This document shows, piece by piece, positions 24,869-34,774 of a DNA stretch of 64,000 bases. Location: positions 806,001-870,000 of the forward strand of contig DAOSEM010000001.1 in assembly GCA_035363115.1 (NCBI GenBank), given 5' to 3'. Position 1 is the stretch's first letter, and the number at the start of each line of letters is the position of its first letter. The notes below the pieces were generated by a model that was not told the DNA's origin, did not search any database, and worked only from the letters and a program-made list of their open reading frames with translations. Source of the DNA: Syntrophales bacterium (GTDB lineage: Bacteria > Desulfobacterota > Syntrophia > Syntrophales > PHBD01). A program made the translations under genes and the position numbers.

Positions 24869-26098
24869 TCAATTCTTCCGGTTCCGGATCACTTCCATGA
24901 AGGCGTCGATCCGTGTGTCGATCTGGCTCTCCGAGAAGGCCCGCTCGTCCACCATGTCCGCCTCGATCATGAGGGACGGGACGCCTTTCCTCTTCTCGAT
25001 GATCCGCTGGATATCGTACTGGCCCAGGGAATAGGGCTTGCAGCTCCGGTTGGAGTGCAGGACCACGCCGTCGACGCCGTACTTGTCCACCATGGCGGCG
25101 ACCGTGTCGGCCATCTCGTCGACCCCGATGTTGAGGTAGATGCGGCTGTACCCTTCGGCCATGCTGCCCAGGAAGTCGCTCTCGTCCATGTACTTCAGGG
25201 ATCCGCACCAGGCGGACGTGTAGGTGTCCGCCACGAGGCAGGCCCCGTGGGAAGCGAATTTCTCCGACAGCCACTTCGTGCGGTACCAGACCGGGAGGTT
25301 GTCCCACAGGAGGCGGTACCGCTCGTTTTCGATGGAGCCGATTCCCTCGGCGGCCCGCTCCCGCATCTCCGCCAGGAGATCCCGGTAGTAGTCCACGGCG
25401 ATCTGCGTTCCCCGGAGGGTCACGATCAGGGCCAGGTGAAAGAAGGCGTCGAAGGCGCTGATGGGGGCGGGCCTGTTCATGGCCGTGTCGAGGACCTCCT
25501 GCCAGAGCCGTTGCCCCTCGACGGAGAGGCGGCCCACCTCCTTCATGCGGTCGAAGTCAAAGGGCCGGCCGCAGGCCTCCGCCAGGAAGGCCGTGTATTC
25601 GTCCACCTGCCGGCGGACGTACCGCCGCATGTCTTCCGTGAATTCGGTGTGGCAGAAGGGGGTGTCGAAGATGAAGAGGGGGCAGCCGAAATACCGGGCC
25701 TGGACCTCGTACCACTTGAGGACGGTTCCGCAGATGTTGTTCCCGCAGATGAGCATGTCCGGCCTCGGCAGCCCGCCGATGGGGCCGCCGTTGACGGTGG
25801 CGCAGGCGATGTCCGACCGGGCGTAGGAGCACAGGTCGCTGGCGTAGCCCATGGCCTCCGCCTTCTCGCACAGGTCGACCCCCATCTTGCTGGCCCCGAT
25901 CATGGCCCCGTGGTTTTCCGGATACACGGGGATGACGTCCATGGCCAGAAGCGGCTCCACGGGTCCGCCGCTGGTGATCCAGGCGACCTTCTTCCCCGTC
26001 TGGGCCGCCGTCTTGGCCTCGATGTAGTACGTCGTCATAATGTCCTTCATCTTCTTGACGGCCTTCACCTTCCGCTTGTCTTCACCGGTCGCTGCCAT
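24869..26098 (-). CDS. 2-hydroxyacyl-CoA dehydratase D-component / BcrB-like subunit
   Basis: This 409-residue protein belongs to the HgdB/BcrB family, which carries a [4Fe-4S] cluster and binds acyl-CoA. Candidate ligands are in CSYARSDIAC, CGNNICGTV and SNRSCKPYS. Together with the subunit encoded at 28763 it would form the catalytic heterodimer activated by the protein encoded at 23312. Size and motifs resemble benzoyl-CoA reductase subunit B, but 2-hydroxyacyl-CoA dehydratases look alike, so the substrate is open. I chose the ATG at 26098 with AAGGAAGGAA before it; the frame to 26482 overlaps tex on the same strand and is not supported. Confidence 0.9.
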   Translation of the reverse strand: MAATGEDKRKVKAVKKMKDIMTTYYIEAKTAAQTGKKVAWITSGGPVEPLLAMDVIPVYPENHGAMIGASKMGVDLCEKAEAMGYASDLCSYARSDIACATVNGGPIGGLPRPDMLICGNNICGTVLKWYEVQARYFGCPLFIFDTPFCHTEFTEDMRRYVRRQVDEYTAFLAEACGRPFDFDRMKEVGRLSVEGQRLWQEVLDTAMNRPAPISAFDAFFHLALIVTLRGTQIAVDYYRDLLAEMRERAAEGIGSIENERYRLLWDNLPVWYRTKWLSEKFASHGACLVADTYTSAWCGSLKYMDESDFLGSMAEGYSRIYLNIGVDEMADTVAAMVDKYGVDGVVLHSNRSCKPYSLGQYDIQRIIEKRKGVPSLMIEADMVDERAFSESQIDTRIDAFMEVIRNRKN

Positions 26099-26267
26099 GA
26101 TTCCTTCCTTGCCCCGTTTTGACGAAATCTCCGGAGTTGCAGGTTGTCCAGCCCACGGTTGAATATCAGCCATCTGATGGTTGAATTTCAACCCCAAAAA
26201 GCTTCCCGTATGCCGCCGGCGCTCTTTTCTCCGCCTGAGCCCTTCGATGCGGTTCGGCAGGCGCGGA

Positions 26268-28655
26268 TCATTTCTTCCCGAAGACCGCGGCGAAGGGGTT
26301 GTTGAAGGGGACGTTTTCCGCCGGCCCTTTCCCCTGCTTCTTCCCGTCTCCCCGCCGGTCCCGCCTCGGTCCGCCCGGACCCGGCCGGCCGCGTCCATCC
26401 GTTCCGGCGCCGGGCTTCCCGGGGCCGGGGCCTTCTCCGCCCGCACCCCGCTCCGGCCGGCTCGCGGAAGCGCCGACCGCAAGGTCCGGGTTCTTCTTCA
26501 GCGACAGGGAGATCCGCCTTCTCTCCAGATCCACCGCCAGGACCGTCACCTCGACAGCCTGGCGGACCTTCAGGACCTCCCCGGGGTCCTTCACGAAACG
26601 GTCCGCCAGCTGGCTCAGGTGGACGAGGCCGTCCTGGTGGACGCCTACATCCACGAACGCCCCGAAGGCGGTCAGGTTCGTCACGATCCCCGGAAGCTTC
26701 ATGCCCGGGTGCAGATCCTCGATCTTTTCGACCCCTTCGGCGAATTGAAAGATCTCGAAGCGCTCGCGCGGATCACGTCCGGGCTTGGCCAGTTCGGCCA
26801 GAATGTCGTTCAGGGTGGGGAGGCCCACATCCTGGGTGATGTAGCTGGAGAGGTCGATTCGCTTCCGCAGCCCTGCATCCGCCAGCAGGTCCGCCACGGT
26901 GCACCCCAGGTCCGAGGCCATCCGGTCCACGATGCCGTAGCGCTCGGGGTGGACGGCGGATGCGTCGAGGGGATTCGCCCCGTCCCGGATCCGAAGGAAA
27001 CCCGCGGCCTGTTCGAAAGCCTTGGCCCCGAGCCGAGGCACCTGCTTCAGCTCCTCCCGGGAGGAAAAGGGCCCGTGCTCGTCACGCCGGGCGACGATCC
27101 GGCCCGCCAGGGCGGGCCCGAGGCCGGAGACATAGGTCAAAAGTGCCGCGCTGGCCGTGTTGACCTCCACACCGACGGCGTTCACGCAGCTCATGACGGT
27201 GTCGTCCAGGCCCTGCTTGAGGGCGGTCTGATCGACGTCGTGCTGGTACTGGCCGACGCCGATCGCCTTGGGATCGATCTTGACCAGCTCCGCCAGGGGG
27301 TCCTGGAGGCGGCGGCCGATGGACACGGCGCCGCGGACGGTGACGTCGTGGTCGGGGAATTCCTCCCGGGCGGTCTTCGAGGCCGAGTAGACCGAGGCGC
27401 CGCTCTCGTTGACCATGACGACGGAAACCGCCTCCGGCAGGCCGATCTCCCGTAGGAAGGCCTCGGTCTCCCGCCCCGCCGTACCGTTCCCGACGGCGAC
27501 GGCCTCGACCTGATGTTTCGCGCAGAGTTCCCGCACCAGCTCCGCCGCCTCGCCCCGGGCCCGCTCGGAGAGGTGGGGAAAGATCGTGTCGTGGTGGAGG
27601 AGCTTTCCCTGGGCGTCGAGACAGACAAGCTTACACCCCGTCCGGAAGCCCGGATCCAGGGCGAGGAGCCGCTTCTGCCCGAGGGGCGGGGCCAGGAGGA
27701 GTTGCCGGAGATTCTCGGCAAAGACCCGGATCGCCTCTGTGTCGGCACGCTTCTTCGTGGCCAGGCGGATCTCCGTCTCCATGGCCGGGCACAACAGGCG
27801 CCGGTAGCCGTCCTCGACGGCCAGCCGGACCTGCTCCGACGACGAACCGCCGCTCTTCACAAACATCTCCACGAGGAGCGCCAGCGCCTCCGCTTCCGGC
27901 GGAACGACCCGGAGGAACAGGAACTCCTCCTTTTCGCCCCGCCGCATGGCCAGGATCCGGTGGGACGGCGCCCGGACGGCGGGTTCTTCCCAGTCGAACC
28001 AGTCGCGGAAGCGGTTGCCCTCCGTCTCCTTGCCCGGAACGACCCGGGACTGGAAGACGGCCTTCTCCGCGAAGAAGGCCCGCATACGGGACCGGGCCTC
28101 CTCGCTCTCGTTGATCCGCTCGGCGAGGATGTCCCGCGCCCCGGCGAGGGCCTCCGCCACGGAGGCCACGCCCTTTTCGGCATCGACGAAGGCGGCCGCC
28201 GCGGTCTCGGGATCGAGGTCCGCCTCCTGGGCGAAGATCCTGTCCGCCAGGGGCTCCAGACCCTTTTCCCGGGCGATCATGGCCCGGGTCCGCCGCTTGG
28301 GCCGGAAGGGGAGATAGACGTCCTCCAGAACGGAGAGTGTCTCGGCGGCGGCGATCTTTGCCGCCAGCTCGTCCGTCAGGAGCTCCCGCTCCGCCAGGGA
28401 CTTCAGGATCGCCTCGCGACGCCTGTCCAGCTCGGCAAGCTGTGCAAGGCGGTCCCGGATCTCCGCGATCTGGACCTCGTCGAGGGTTCCCGTCGCCTCT
28501 TTCCGGTAGCGGGCGATGAAGGGCACCGTCGCCCCTTCGCCGAGGAGGCGCGCCGTCGCCTCGACCTGCCCCGGCGCGATGCCGAGCTCCCCGGCGATCC
28601 GCTGAATATGTGCTTCCGTGGCCTCCGCCGCGGCGTTTGCCGTCAGTTCCGTCAT
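26268..28655 (-). CDS. tex: Tex RNA-binding transcription accessory protein
   Basis: The 795-residue protein has the Tex layout: N-terminal helical region with FIARYRKE, a YqgF-like RNase H fold with LALDPGFRTGCK and AVGNGTAGRETE, a helix-hairpin-helix with VSGLGPALAGRI, and an S1 RNA-binding domain in which GAFVDVGVHQDGLVHLS is visible. A tail of about 75 residues rich in Gly, Pro and Arg follows. Tex binds RNA and affects transcription and stress responses. I chose the ATG at 28655 with AAAGGA before it. Its place between two dehydratase subunit genes is odd and probably reflects shared transcription, not a shared pathway. Confidence 0.94.
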   Translation of the reverse strand: MTELTANAAAEATEAHIQRIAGELGIAPGQVEATARLLGEGATVPFIARYRKEATGTLDEVQIAEIRDRLAQLAELDRRREAILKSLAERELLTDELAAKIAAAETLSVLEDVYLPFRPKRRTRAMIAREKGLEPLADRIFAQEADLDPETAAAAFVDAEKGVASVAEALAGARDILAERINESEEARSRMRAFFAEKAVFQSRVVPGKETEGNRFRDWFDWEEPAVRAPSHRILAMRRGEKEEFLFLRVVPPEAEALALLVEMFVKSGGSSSEQVRLAVEDGYRRLLCPAMETEIRLATKKRADTEAIRVFAENLRQLLLAPPLGQKRLLALDPGFRTGCKLVCLDAQGKLLHHDTIFPHLSERARGEAAELVRELCAKHQVEAVAVGNGTAGRETEAFLREIGLPEAVSVVMVNESGASVYSASKTAREEFPDHDVTVRGAVSIGRRLQDPLAELVKIDPKAIGVGQYQHDVDQTALKQGLDDTVMSCVNAVGVEVNTASAALLTYVSGLGPALAGRIVARRDEHGPFSSREELKQVPRLGAKAFEQAAGFLRIRDGANPLDASAVHPERYGIVDRMASDLGCTVADLLADAGLRKRIDLSSYITQDVGLPTLNDILAELAKPGRDPRERFEIFQFAEGVEKIEDLHPGMKLPGIVTNLTAFGAFVDVGVHQDGLVHLSQLADRFVKDPGEVLKVRQAVEVTVLAVDLERRRISLSLKKNPDLAVGASASRPERGAGGEGPGPGKPGAGTDGRGRPGPGGPRRDRRGDGKKQGKGPAENVPFNNPFAAVFGKK

Positions 28656-28762
28656 GTCCGATTCCTTTGAGGATTGGATTCCGGGGATCCCCCGGTCTTC
28701 GGGGTCCGCCGGCCTTCGGGTCCGCTGTGCTGTCACGGCGGGACGGGGCCGGCAGTCCGGGT

Positions 28763-29884
28763 TTACAGCATCTCCAGGAACGCCTCGATGCGGGTCCGGA
28801 GCTGTCCTTCCGGCGGCAGCGGGTCCTCCACTTCCATCAGGAGGCTGGGGATGCCCTCCCGGTCGAGGGCCGCCTTCAGGTACGGATAATCGAAGGCGTG
28901 GGGATCACAGAACTTCAGGAGCAGGAAGATGACGCCCCGGGCGTTCTTCTCCTTTACGAGGCCCACCAGGTGGTCCGCCCGGTTCGTGAGACCCCCGTGC
29001 TTCGCCGGGCAGACGACCCGCTTCACGAGGCGGTCCGCCATCCCCTCGATCGGGTCTCCGTCCAGGGGAATCGGCTCCTCGAAGGCCCTGCCGCCGGTGC
29101 AGAGATCATCCCAGACGACGGCCCCGCCGGCGTCGGCGATCATGCCGTAGACGTCCGGGGCGTTGCAGACGCCGCCGGAGAGGATCAGCCGGTGGGGCCG
29201 CTTCGCCGCGGCCGGCGTGTCCTTTCCGGCCGCATCCGCCAGAAATACCTCCAGGAGGGCCAGGAAGCGCCGGCGATCCGTGATCATGGAGGCCCGGATG
29301 ACCCGGTGGACGTCGCTGCCGGAGACCAGGGCGGGATTCGCCGTCCTGAGCTCGTATAGTCGCCTCAGGGCCGCCCGGACGCCGTTGGTAAGGCCGATGG
29401 CCTCCTTGAGGGCCTCGTCTGTGATTGAAACCGAGAGGGATTTTTCAAGGTCCCCACGGAACTTCCGGAGAACGTCCGCCATGTAGTCCCGGGCGCTCGT
29501 CGTCGTCAGCTTCACCGGCAGGACCACGTCGGCGTGGAAGCCGAAGGGGATGTTGAGGCGCCAGATGTCCGAGAGGCGCTGGATCGAGTCGCAGGTATGG
29601 GGGAAGACCATCCCGTCCAGGAAGTCCAGGTTTCCCGACAGGGCCTCCTCGAGGATGCCCCGCACCAGGGAGCAGCAGTAGGTCTGGAGATGGGCGTCGG
29701 CCCGGTGGATGGCCTGGGCCGTTCCGAGGAGGCGGAGCGGGTGAGCCCCCGCCGCCAGGATCAGCTCCTCCGGCGTGTAGGAGCAGACGTAGCCCACCGT
29801 CCTTCCGTTTGTCCGTTTCTTGAGGTCTCTTGCGTATCCGCCGGCGTCCGCCAGGGCCGCCGTGATTTCAGCCATCGGATTCAT
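28763..29884 (-). CDS. 2-hydroxyacyl-CoA dehydratase family protein, BcrC-like subunit
   Basis: The 373-residue protein is the second, smaller member of the HgdB-like family here. Likely cluster ligands are in TYCCSLVRG, PHTCDSIQRL and LLKFCDPHAFDYP, a pattern seen in benzoyl-CoA reductase subunit C and in dehydratase partner subunits. It would pair with the 409-residue subunit encoded on the other side of tex. The ligase gene for making an acyl-CoA follows 71 bases downstream on the same strand. Start could be either Met1 or Met4. Confidence 0.88.
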   Translation of the reverse strand: MNPMAEITAALADAGGYARDLKKRTNGRTVGYVCSYTPEELILAAGAHPLRLLGTAQAIHRADAHLQTYCCSLVRGILEEALSGNLDFLDGMVFPHTCDSIQRLSDIWRLNIPFGFHADVVLPVKLTTTSARDYMADVLRKFRGDLEKSLSVSITDEALKEAIGLTNGVRAALRRLYELRTANPALVSGSDVHRVIRASMITDRRRFLALLEVFLADAAGKDTPAAAKRPHRLILSGGVCNAPDVYGMIADAGGAVVWDDLCTGGRAFEEPIPLDGDPIEGMADRLVKRVVCPAKHGGLTNRADHLVGLVKEKNARGVIFLLLKFCDPHAFDYPYLKAALDREGIPSLLMEVEDPLPPEGQLRTRIEAFLEML

Positions 29885-29955
29885 CGATGTCGATCTCCTG
29901 TTGTGGTTTCCGGTCCGTATGTCGCAGCAGGCGATCTTTCAAGCCCGCGCGGCGG

Positions 29956-31674
29956 CTATTCTCCGGAGAACTTGCCGCAGGCCTTCAGCTTCTCGATCTC
30001 CTCCTGCTCCAGGGCGTTGTAGGCGATCTTGCCCACCAGGGTGCAGGGGAGGGTGCTCCGGAATTCGATCTCCCGGGGGCAGCTCCACTTGATCAGGTGG
30101 TCCTGGCAGTGGCGGATCAGCTTCTGCTCCATTTCCGGGGTCTCGTTCGCCCGGTCCTTCAGGACCACGAAGGCCTTTACCCGCTGGACCTGGGCCTCGT
30201 CGGGGACGCCGATGACGCAGGCGTCCTTCACGTCCGGGTGGGCGTAGAGGATGTCCTCCACCTGGGCTGGATAGACGTTCATCCCCGAGGACTTGATCAT
30301 CCTCTTGAGGCGGAGCTTGAAGTAGAAGAAGCCGTCGGCGTCCATGGAGGCGATGTCACCGGTGTGGAGCCAAACCCTGCCGTCGGCATGAGTCTTCAGC
30401 GTCCGGGCCGTCTCCTCCGGGGAGTCCAGGTATCCCATCATGACCGCCGGCCCGGAGACGCAGAGCTCGCCCTCCTCTCCCAGGGGCGCCTCCTCCGTCG
30501 TATCGACGATCACGACCTTGGCCAGCATGTCCGGAAAGGGCACGCCGACGCTCCCCTCGCGGTATTCCTGGATCGGCGTGGCCATGATGGCCGTCACCGC
30601 CTCGGTGAGGCCGTAGCCCTCCAGGAGTTTCACATTGCCCCCCCGCTCCTTCACGAGCGCTTCGAAGCGCTCCTTCACCGGCCGGGGCAGGGTGTCGGCG
30701 CCGCTGAAGGTGGCCATCAGGCAGGACAGGTCGGCGCTCTGGAAGACGGGATTCCGGCAGAGGGCCTCGAAGAGCGTGGGGACCCCCACCACGAAGGAGG
30801 GGCGCTTCTTCTTGATCAGGCCGGCCACGATCTCCGGGGTGAACTGGGGGACCAGGATGCTCTTGGCCCCGCCCATGAAGGCGGCGTTGATGCAGACCCC
30901 CAGGCCGAAGCCGTGGAAGATGGGCAGGATGGCCAGGATGCCGTCGTTCTTCCCCAGGTTGCCCCAGGCGGAGACCATCATGCCTTCGCTGATGAAGTTG
31001 TAGTTGGAGAGCATGATCCCCTTGGGGGTGCCCGTCGTGCCGCCGCTGTAGAGGATCACCGCCAGGTCGTCCGTGTCCATGCCGGCCTTCGGCGTTTTCG
31101 GCCAGGAGGCGGCCATCATGTCCTTCCACCAGGTCACCATCGGATCCGCCGGCACCGGCGGGATCTTCCGGCCCTTTGTCAGGTTGAAGCCGATCTTCTT
31201 GACGAGACCCAGGTAGTCGGGGATTCGCGCCAGGATCAGCCGCTCCAGCGGGGTCTCGTTTTTCACTTCCTTGAATTTCCCGTAGAAGGCGTCCAGGGTC
31301 AGTGCAAAGCGGCTCTGGCTGACGTTCAGGTAGAAGGCGATCTCCTTGGCGGTGGAGAGGGGATGGATCATGCTGGCCACGGCTCCCAGCCGGTTGGCGG
31401 CATAGAAGGCGATGACCCCCTGGGGGCTCGTGGGCATGGAGATGGTGATCCGGTCGCCTTTTTTCAGGCCGAGGCCCGCCAGGGCGTCGGCGCACCGGTC
31501 GATCTCCCGGGCGAACTCGCGGTAGGTGGCGGTGGTGTCCAGGAAGTCCCAGGCCACGGTATCGGGGGACTTCTCCGCCGTCTGCATGAGGGCCTCGTAC
31601 ATGGTCACCCGCGGATAGTCGAGGGACTCCGGGACGTGGCCGTAGAATTTCACCCATGGTTTGCTGCCGCCCAT
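29956..31674 (-). CDS. AMP-dependent acyl-CoA synthetase/ligase
   Basis: This 572-residue adenylate-forming enzyme has the P-loop-like motif YSGGTTGTPKG (209-219), the GYGLTE motif, and TGDIA followed by the hinge and C-terminal domain with a late Lys (LVGKIAYN). It activates a carboxylic acid to its CoA ester with ATP, giving AMP. The gene order suggests it supplies acyl-CoA for the dehydratase/reductase genes just upstream of it in the transcript. Chain length or aromatic preference cannot be told. Confidence 0.92.
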   Translation of the reverse strand: MGGSKPWVKFYGHVPESLDYPRVTMYEALMQTAEKSPDTVAWDFLDTTATYREFAREIDRCADALAGLGLKKGDRITISMPTSPQGVIAFYAANRLGAVASMIHPLSTAKEIAFYLNVSQSRFALTLDAFYGKFKEVKNETPLERLILARIPDYLGLVKKIGFNLTKGRKIPPVPADPMVTWWKDMMAASWPKTPKAGMDTDDLAVILYSGGTTGTPKGIMLSNYNFISEGMMVSAWGNLGKNDGILAILPIFHGFGLGVCINAAFMGGAKSILVPQFTPEIVAGLIKKKRPSFVVGVPTLFEALCRNPVFQSADLSCLMATFSGADTLPRPVKERFEALVKERGGNVKLLEGYGLTEAVTAIMATPIQEYREGSVGVPFPDMLAKVVIVDTTEEAPLGEEGELCVSGPAVMMGYLDSPEETARTLKTHADGRVWLHTGDIASMDADGFFYFKLRLKRMIKSSGMNVYPAQVEDILYAHPDVKDACVIGVPDEAQVQRVKAFVVLKDRANETPEMEQKLIRHCQDHLIKWSCPREIEFRSTLPCTLVGKIAYNALEQEEIEKLKACGKFSGE

Positions 31675-31690
31675 AAGACAGGACCTCCTT

Positions 31691-33484
31691 TCACAGCAGT
31701 GCCTTGATCTCCTCGCCGTCGAGCTTCTCCTTCTCCAGGAGCAGCGTTGCCCCCCGGACGAGGGATTCCTTCTTCTTCTGCAGGATGTCCTTCGCCACGG
31801 CGTACTGGGCGTCGATGATCCCCATGACCTCCCGGTCGATGGTCCGGGCGGTCTCGTCGCTGTAGTCGCCGCCCTCCCTGGCCCCCGGATCCAGGAACAG
31901 GGAGCGCCGCTCCCGGGAGAGGTAGACCTGGCCCAGTACGCTGCTCATACCGTACTCCTTGATCATGCTCTTGGCGATCTCTGTCGCCCGAGACAGGTCG
32001 TTGTGGGCACCCGTGGAGATGTCGCCGAAGACGATCTCCTCCGCCGCCCGGCCACCCAGAAACGTGGCGATCTTATTGAGAAGCTCGGTCCTCGTCATGA
32101 GGAACCGGTCCTCCGTGGGGACCTGCATGGTATAGCCCAGTGCGGCGATGCCGCGGGGGATGATGGAGATCTTCTGCACCGGGTCCGTCCCGGGCAGGGA
32201 CAGGGCCACCAGGGCGTGGCCCATTTCATGGTAGGCCACCGTCTCCCGCTCCTTGGGGTTGATGAGGCGGTTCTTTTTCTCCAGGCCGCCGACGATGCGC
32301 TCCACCGCCTCCGAGAACTCGGCCATGCTCACGTCCTTCCGGTCTCTCCGGACCGCCAGCAGGGCCGCCTCGTTCACAAGGTTGGCGAGATCCGCTCCCA
32401 CCATTCCCGGCGTCATCGCGGCCAGGCGCTCCACGTCCACATCCGGGGCCGTCTTGATTTTCTTCAGGTGGACCTTCAGGATGTCCTCCCGCCCCTTCCT
32501 GTCCGGCCGGTCCACCAGGACGTGGCGGTCGAACCGCCCGGCCCGGAGGAGCGCCGGGTCGAGGATCTCCGGCCGGTTCGTGGCGGCCATGAGGATGACG
32601 CCGACCTTCGGGTCGAAGCCGTCCATCTCCACGAGGAGCTGGTTGAGGGTCTGCTCCCGCTCGTCGTGGCCGCCCATGGCGCCGAATCCCCGGGCCTTCC
32701 CCAGGGCGTCCAGCTCGTCGATGAAAATGATGCAGGGGGCCTTCTCCTTGGCCTGGACGAAGAGGTCCCGGACGCGGGCGGCGCCCATGCCGACGAACAT
32801 CTCGACGAACTCGGAGCCGCTGATGCTGAAGAAGGGGACGCCGCTCTCCCCCGCAACGGCCTTGGCCAGGAGGGTCTTTCCCGTCCCCGGGGGGCCCACA
32901 AGCAGGATTCCCTTGGGGATCTTGCCTCCCAGGATCCCGAATTTCCCGGGGTTCTTGAGGAAGTCGATAACCTCCACCAGCTCCTGCTTCGCCTCGTCCA
33001 CGCCCGCCACGTCATCGAAGGTGACGTTCAGCTCGTTCTCCACGTAGATCTTCGCCTTGTTTTTCCCCAGCGTCATGAAGCCCGCCTGCTGGCTCCCCAT
33101 GCGCTTCATGAGCCAGTACCAGATGCCCACGAAGATCAGGACCGGCAGGACCCAGGACAGGAGGTCCCTGACAAAGGTGGATTCAATCTCCCCCTTGAAG
33201 ACCACCGGATACTGGGCGAGCATGTTGGACAGCTCCGAGTCGACGCGGATCGTCTTGAAGGCCTTGGTGTCTTCCGGCTTGCCGCCCTCGACCTTCATCT
33301 TGCCCTGGATCTGGTTGGCCGTGACGGCGATCTCGGTGATCTTTCCGCTTTTCAGGAGGGTGAGGAACTGGCTGTAGGGGATCACCTGGACGGCGAAGAG
33401 CGAGGAGATGTAGCTCTGGATGAGCAGAACCGCCCAGATCGCCAGGAAGACGTACCAGATGGAGAAACGGTGCTTCTTGTCCAT
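31691..33484 (-). CDS. ftsH: ATP-dependent zinc metalloprotease FtsH
   Basis: The 597-residue protein has two transmembrane helices (about 9-27 and 108-126), an AAA+ domain with Walker A GPPGTGKT (197-204), Walker B IIFIDELDA, the pore motif MFVG, and the zinc site HEMGH (419-423). FtsH is a hexameric inner-membrane protease that removes damaged membrane proteins and regulators. Length is close to the usual 600-650. It ends 16 bases before the ligase gene, so it is probably co-transcribed with metabolic genes here. Confidence 0.97.
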   Translation of the reverse strand: MDKKHRFSIWYVFLAIWAVLLIQSYISSLFAVQVIPYSQFLTLLKSGKITEIAVTANQIQGKMKVEGGKPEDTKAFKTIRVDSELSNMLAQYPVVFKGEIESTFVRDLLSWVLPVLIFVGIWYWLMKRMGSQQAGFMTLGKNKAKIYVENELNVTFDDVAGVDEAKQELVEVIDFLKNPGKFGILGGKIPKGILLVGPPGTGKTLLAKAVAGESGVPFFSISGSEFVEMFVGMGAARVRDLFVQAKEKAPCIIFIDELDALGKARGFGAMGGHDEREQTLNQLLVEMDGFDPKVGVILMAATNRPEILDPALLRAGRFDRHVLVDRPDRKGREDILKVHLKKIKTAPDVDVERLAAMTPGMVGADLANLVNEAALLAVRRDRKDVSMAEFSEAVERIVGGLEKKNRLINPKERETVAYHEMGHALVALSLPGTDPVQKISIIPRGIAALGYTMQVPTEDRFLMTRTELLNKIATFLGGRAAEEIVFGDISTGAHNDLSRATEIAKSMIKEYGMSSVLGQVYLSRERRSLFLDPGAREGGDYSDETARTIDREVMGIIDAQYAVAKDILQKKKESLVRGATLLLEKEKLDGEEIKALL

Positions 33485-33569
33485 GTTCGATCTCCTCGCG
33501 GGAACGCCCGCTTTTCGGTATTGAATGAACGGAACTCGCGTGGGGACGCCCGGGGGAGGGTCGGGAATC

Positions 33570-34559
33570 CTACGGAATGACGGTCATCTTCAGGGTGCCG
33601 CCCCGTCCGAGGATGTCGTGGAGGTGGACGTATCCCATTAGCCGGTTTTTCCCGTTGACGACCACCAGGGTGGTGATCTCCCGCTGCTGCATCGCCTCGA
33701 TGGTCTCCCCGAGGGTGGTGTCCTCCCCGATGGTGCGGGGATTCGGGGTCATGAATGCGTCGATGGGCCCCTGGAGCGTTCGTCCCTTCCGGATGTGGCG
33801 GCGGACGTCGCCGTCCGTCAGGATTCCCAGGAGCCGGTCCTTCTTGTCCGTAACGAGAACGAAGCCCATGTTCTTCTCGTCCATGACTTCGATGGCCCGG
33901 AGGGCAGGGGTGCCGGCGAAGACGCGGGGGATCCGCTCCCCGCTGATCATGATGTCGCGCACCTTTTCCCGGAGCCGGAGCCCCAGGGTTCCGCCGGGGT
34001 GCAGCTTGTAGAAGTCCTTCTCCCGGAACTTGCGCTTCCCGATGAGGGCCACTGCCAGGGCGTCGCCCATGGCGAGGGCGGCGGTGGTGCTGGAGGTCGG
34101 GGCCAGCCCGAAGGGACAGGCCTCCCGCTCGACCCCCACGTCGATGACGACCTCACCGGCCCGGGCGAGACTGGAGGCGGGATTGCCCGTCATGGTGATG
34201 AGCGGCGTCCCGATGGCCTGGATGCTGCCGACCAGCATGAGAAGCTCCTGGGTCTCACCGCTGTTGGAGATGGCCAGGAGGATGTCGTCCTTCGTGACGA
34301 TGCCCAGGTCCCCGTGGAGCCCCTCGACGGGATGGAGGAAGAGGGCCTGGGTGCCCGTGCTGGTCAGGGTGGCGACGATCTTCTTGCCGATGAGGCCGGA
34401 TTTCCCGATGCCGCTGACGATGACCCGGCCCTTGGACTTCCAGATGAGATCCACGGCCTTTGAGAAATTCCGGTCCAGCCGGTCCATCAGGCCGAGAATG
34501 CTTTCCGCTTCGATTTTGAGGACTTCCTTTGCCTTGGCGATGGTCTGATCGGTTGCCAT
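33570..34559 (-). CDS. kdsD: D-arabinose 5-phosphate isomerase (KpsF/GutQ/KdsD family)
   Basis: The 329-residue protein has a SIS domain with SNSGET (98-103) and two C-terminal CBS domains (about 205-325). This is the standard form of the isomerase that makes arabinose 5-phosphate from ribulose 5-phosphate, the first step towards Kdo for lipopolysaccharide. It supports a Gram-negative envelope. I chose the ATG at 34559, with GGAA upstream; the longer frame to 34748 runs over the divergent rlpA-like promoter region. It is likely the first gene of the reverse run. Confidence 0.94.
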   Translation of the reverse strand: MATDQTIAKAKEVLKIEAESILGLMDRLDRNFSKAVDLIWKSKGRVIVSGIGKSGLIGKKIVATLTSTGTQALFLHPVEGLHGDLGIVTKDDILLAISNSGETQELLMLVGSIQAIGTPLITMTGNPASSLARAGEVVIDVGVEREACPFGLAPTSSTTAALAMGDALAVALIGKRKFREKDFYKLHPGGTLGLRLREKVRDIMISGERIPRVFAGTPALRAIEVMDEKNMGFVLVTDKKDRLLGILTDGDVRRHIRKGRTLQGPIDAFMTPNPRTIGEDTTLGETIEAMQQREITTLVVVNGKNRLMGYVHLHDILGRGGTLKMTVIP

Positions 34560-34774
34560 GAAACGTCGGTTCCTTTGCGCACCGCCGGAGGAGTGGCCCG
34601 GCAGGTAGTGAATATCGCTTGGAAAATCATCAGAAACTGTCGGAACGCTACCAGAAATCCGGCGTGCTGGCAAGAGGCGGTTTCGGGGCGATCCGGATCG
34701 GCGATTTGATTCCGCCGGTGAGTATGGTATGGAATGGTCCGCCTGCATGGAAATTCATCGCCGGGGAGTCGTTC

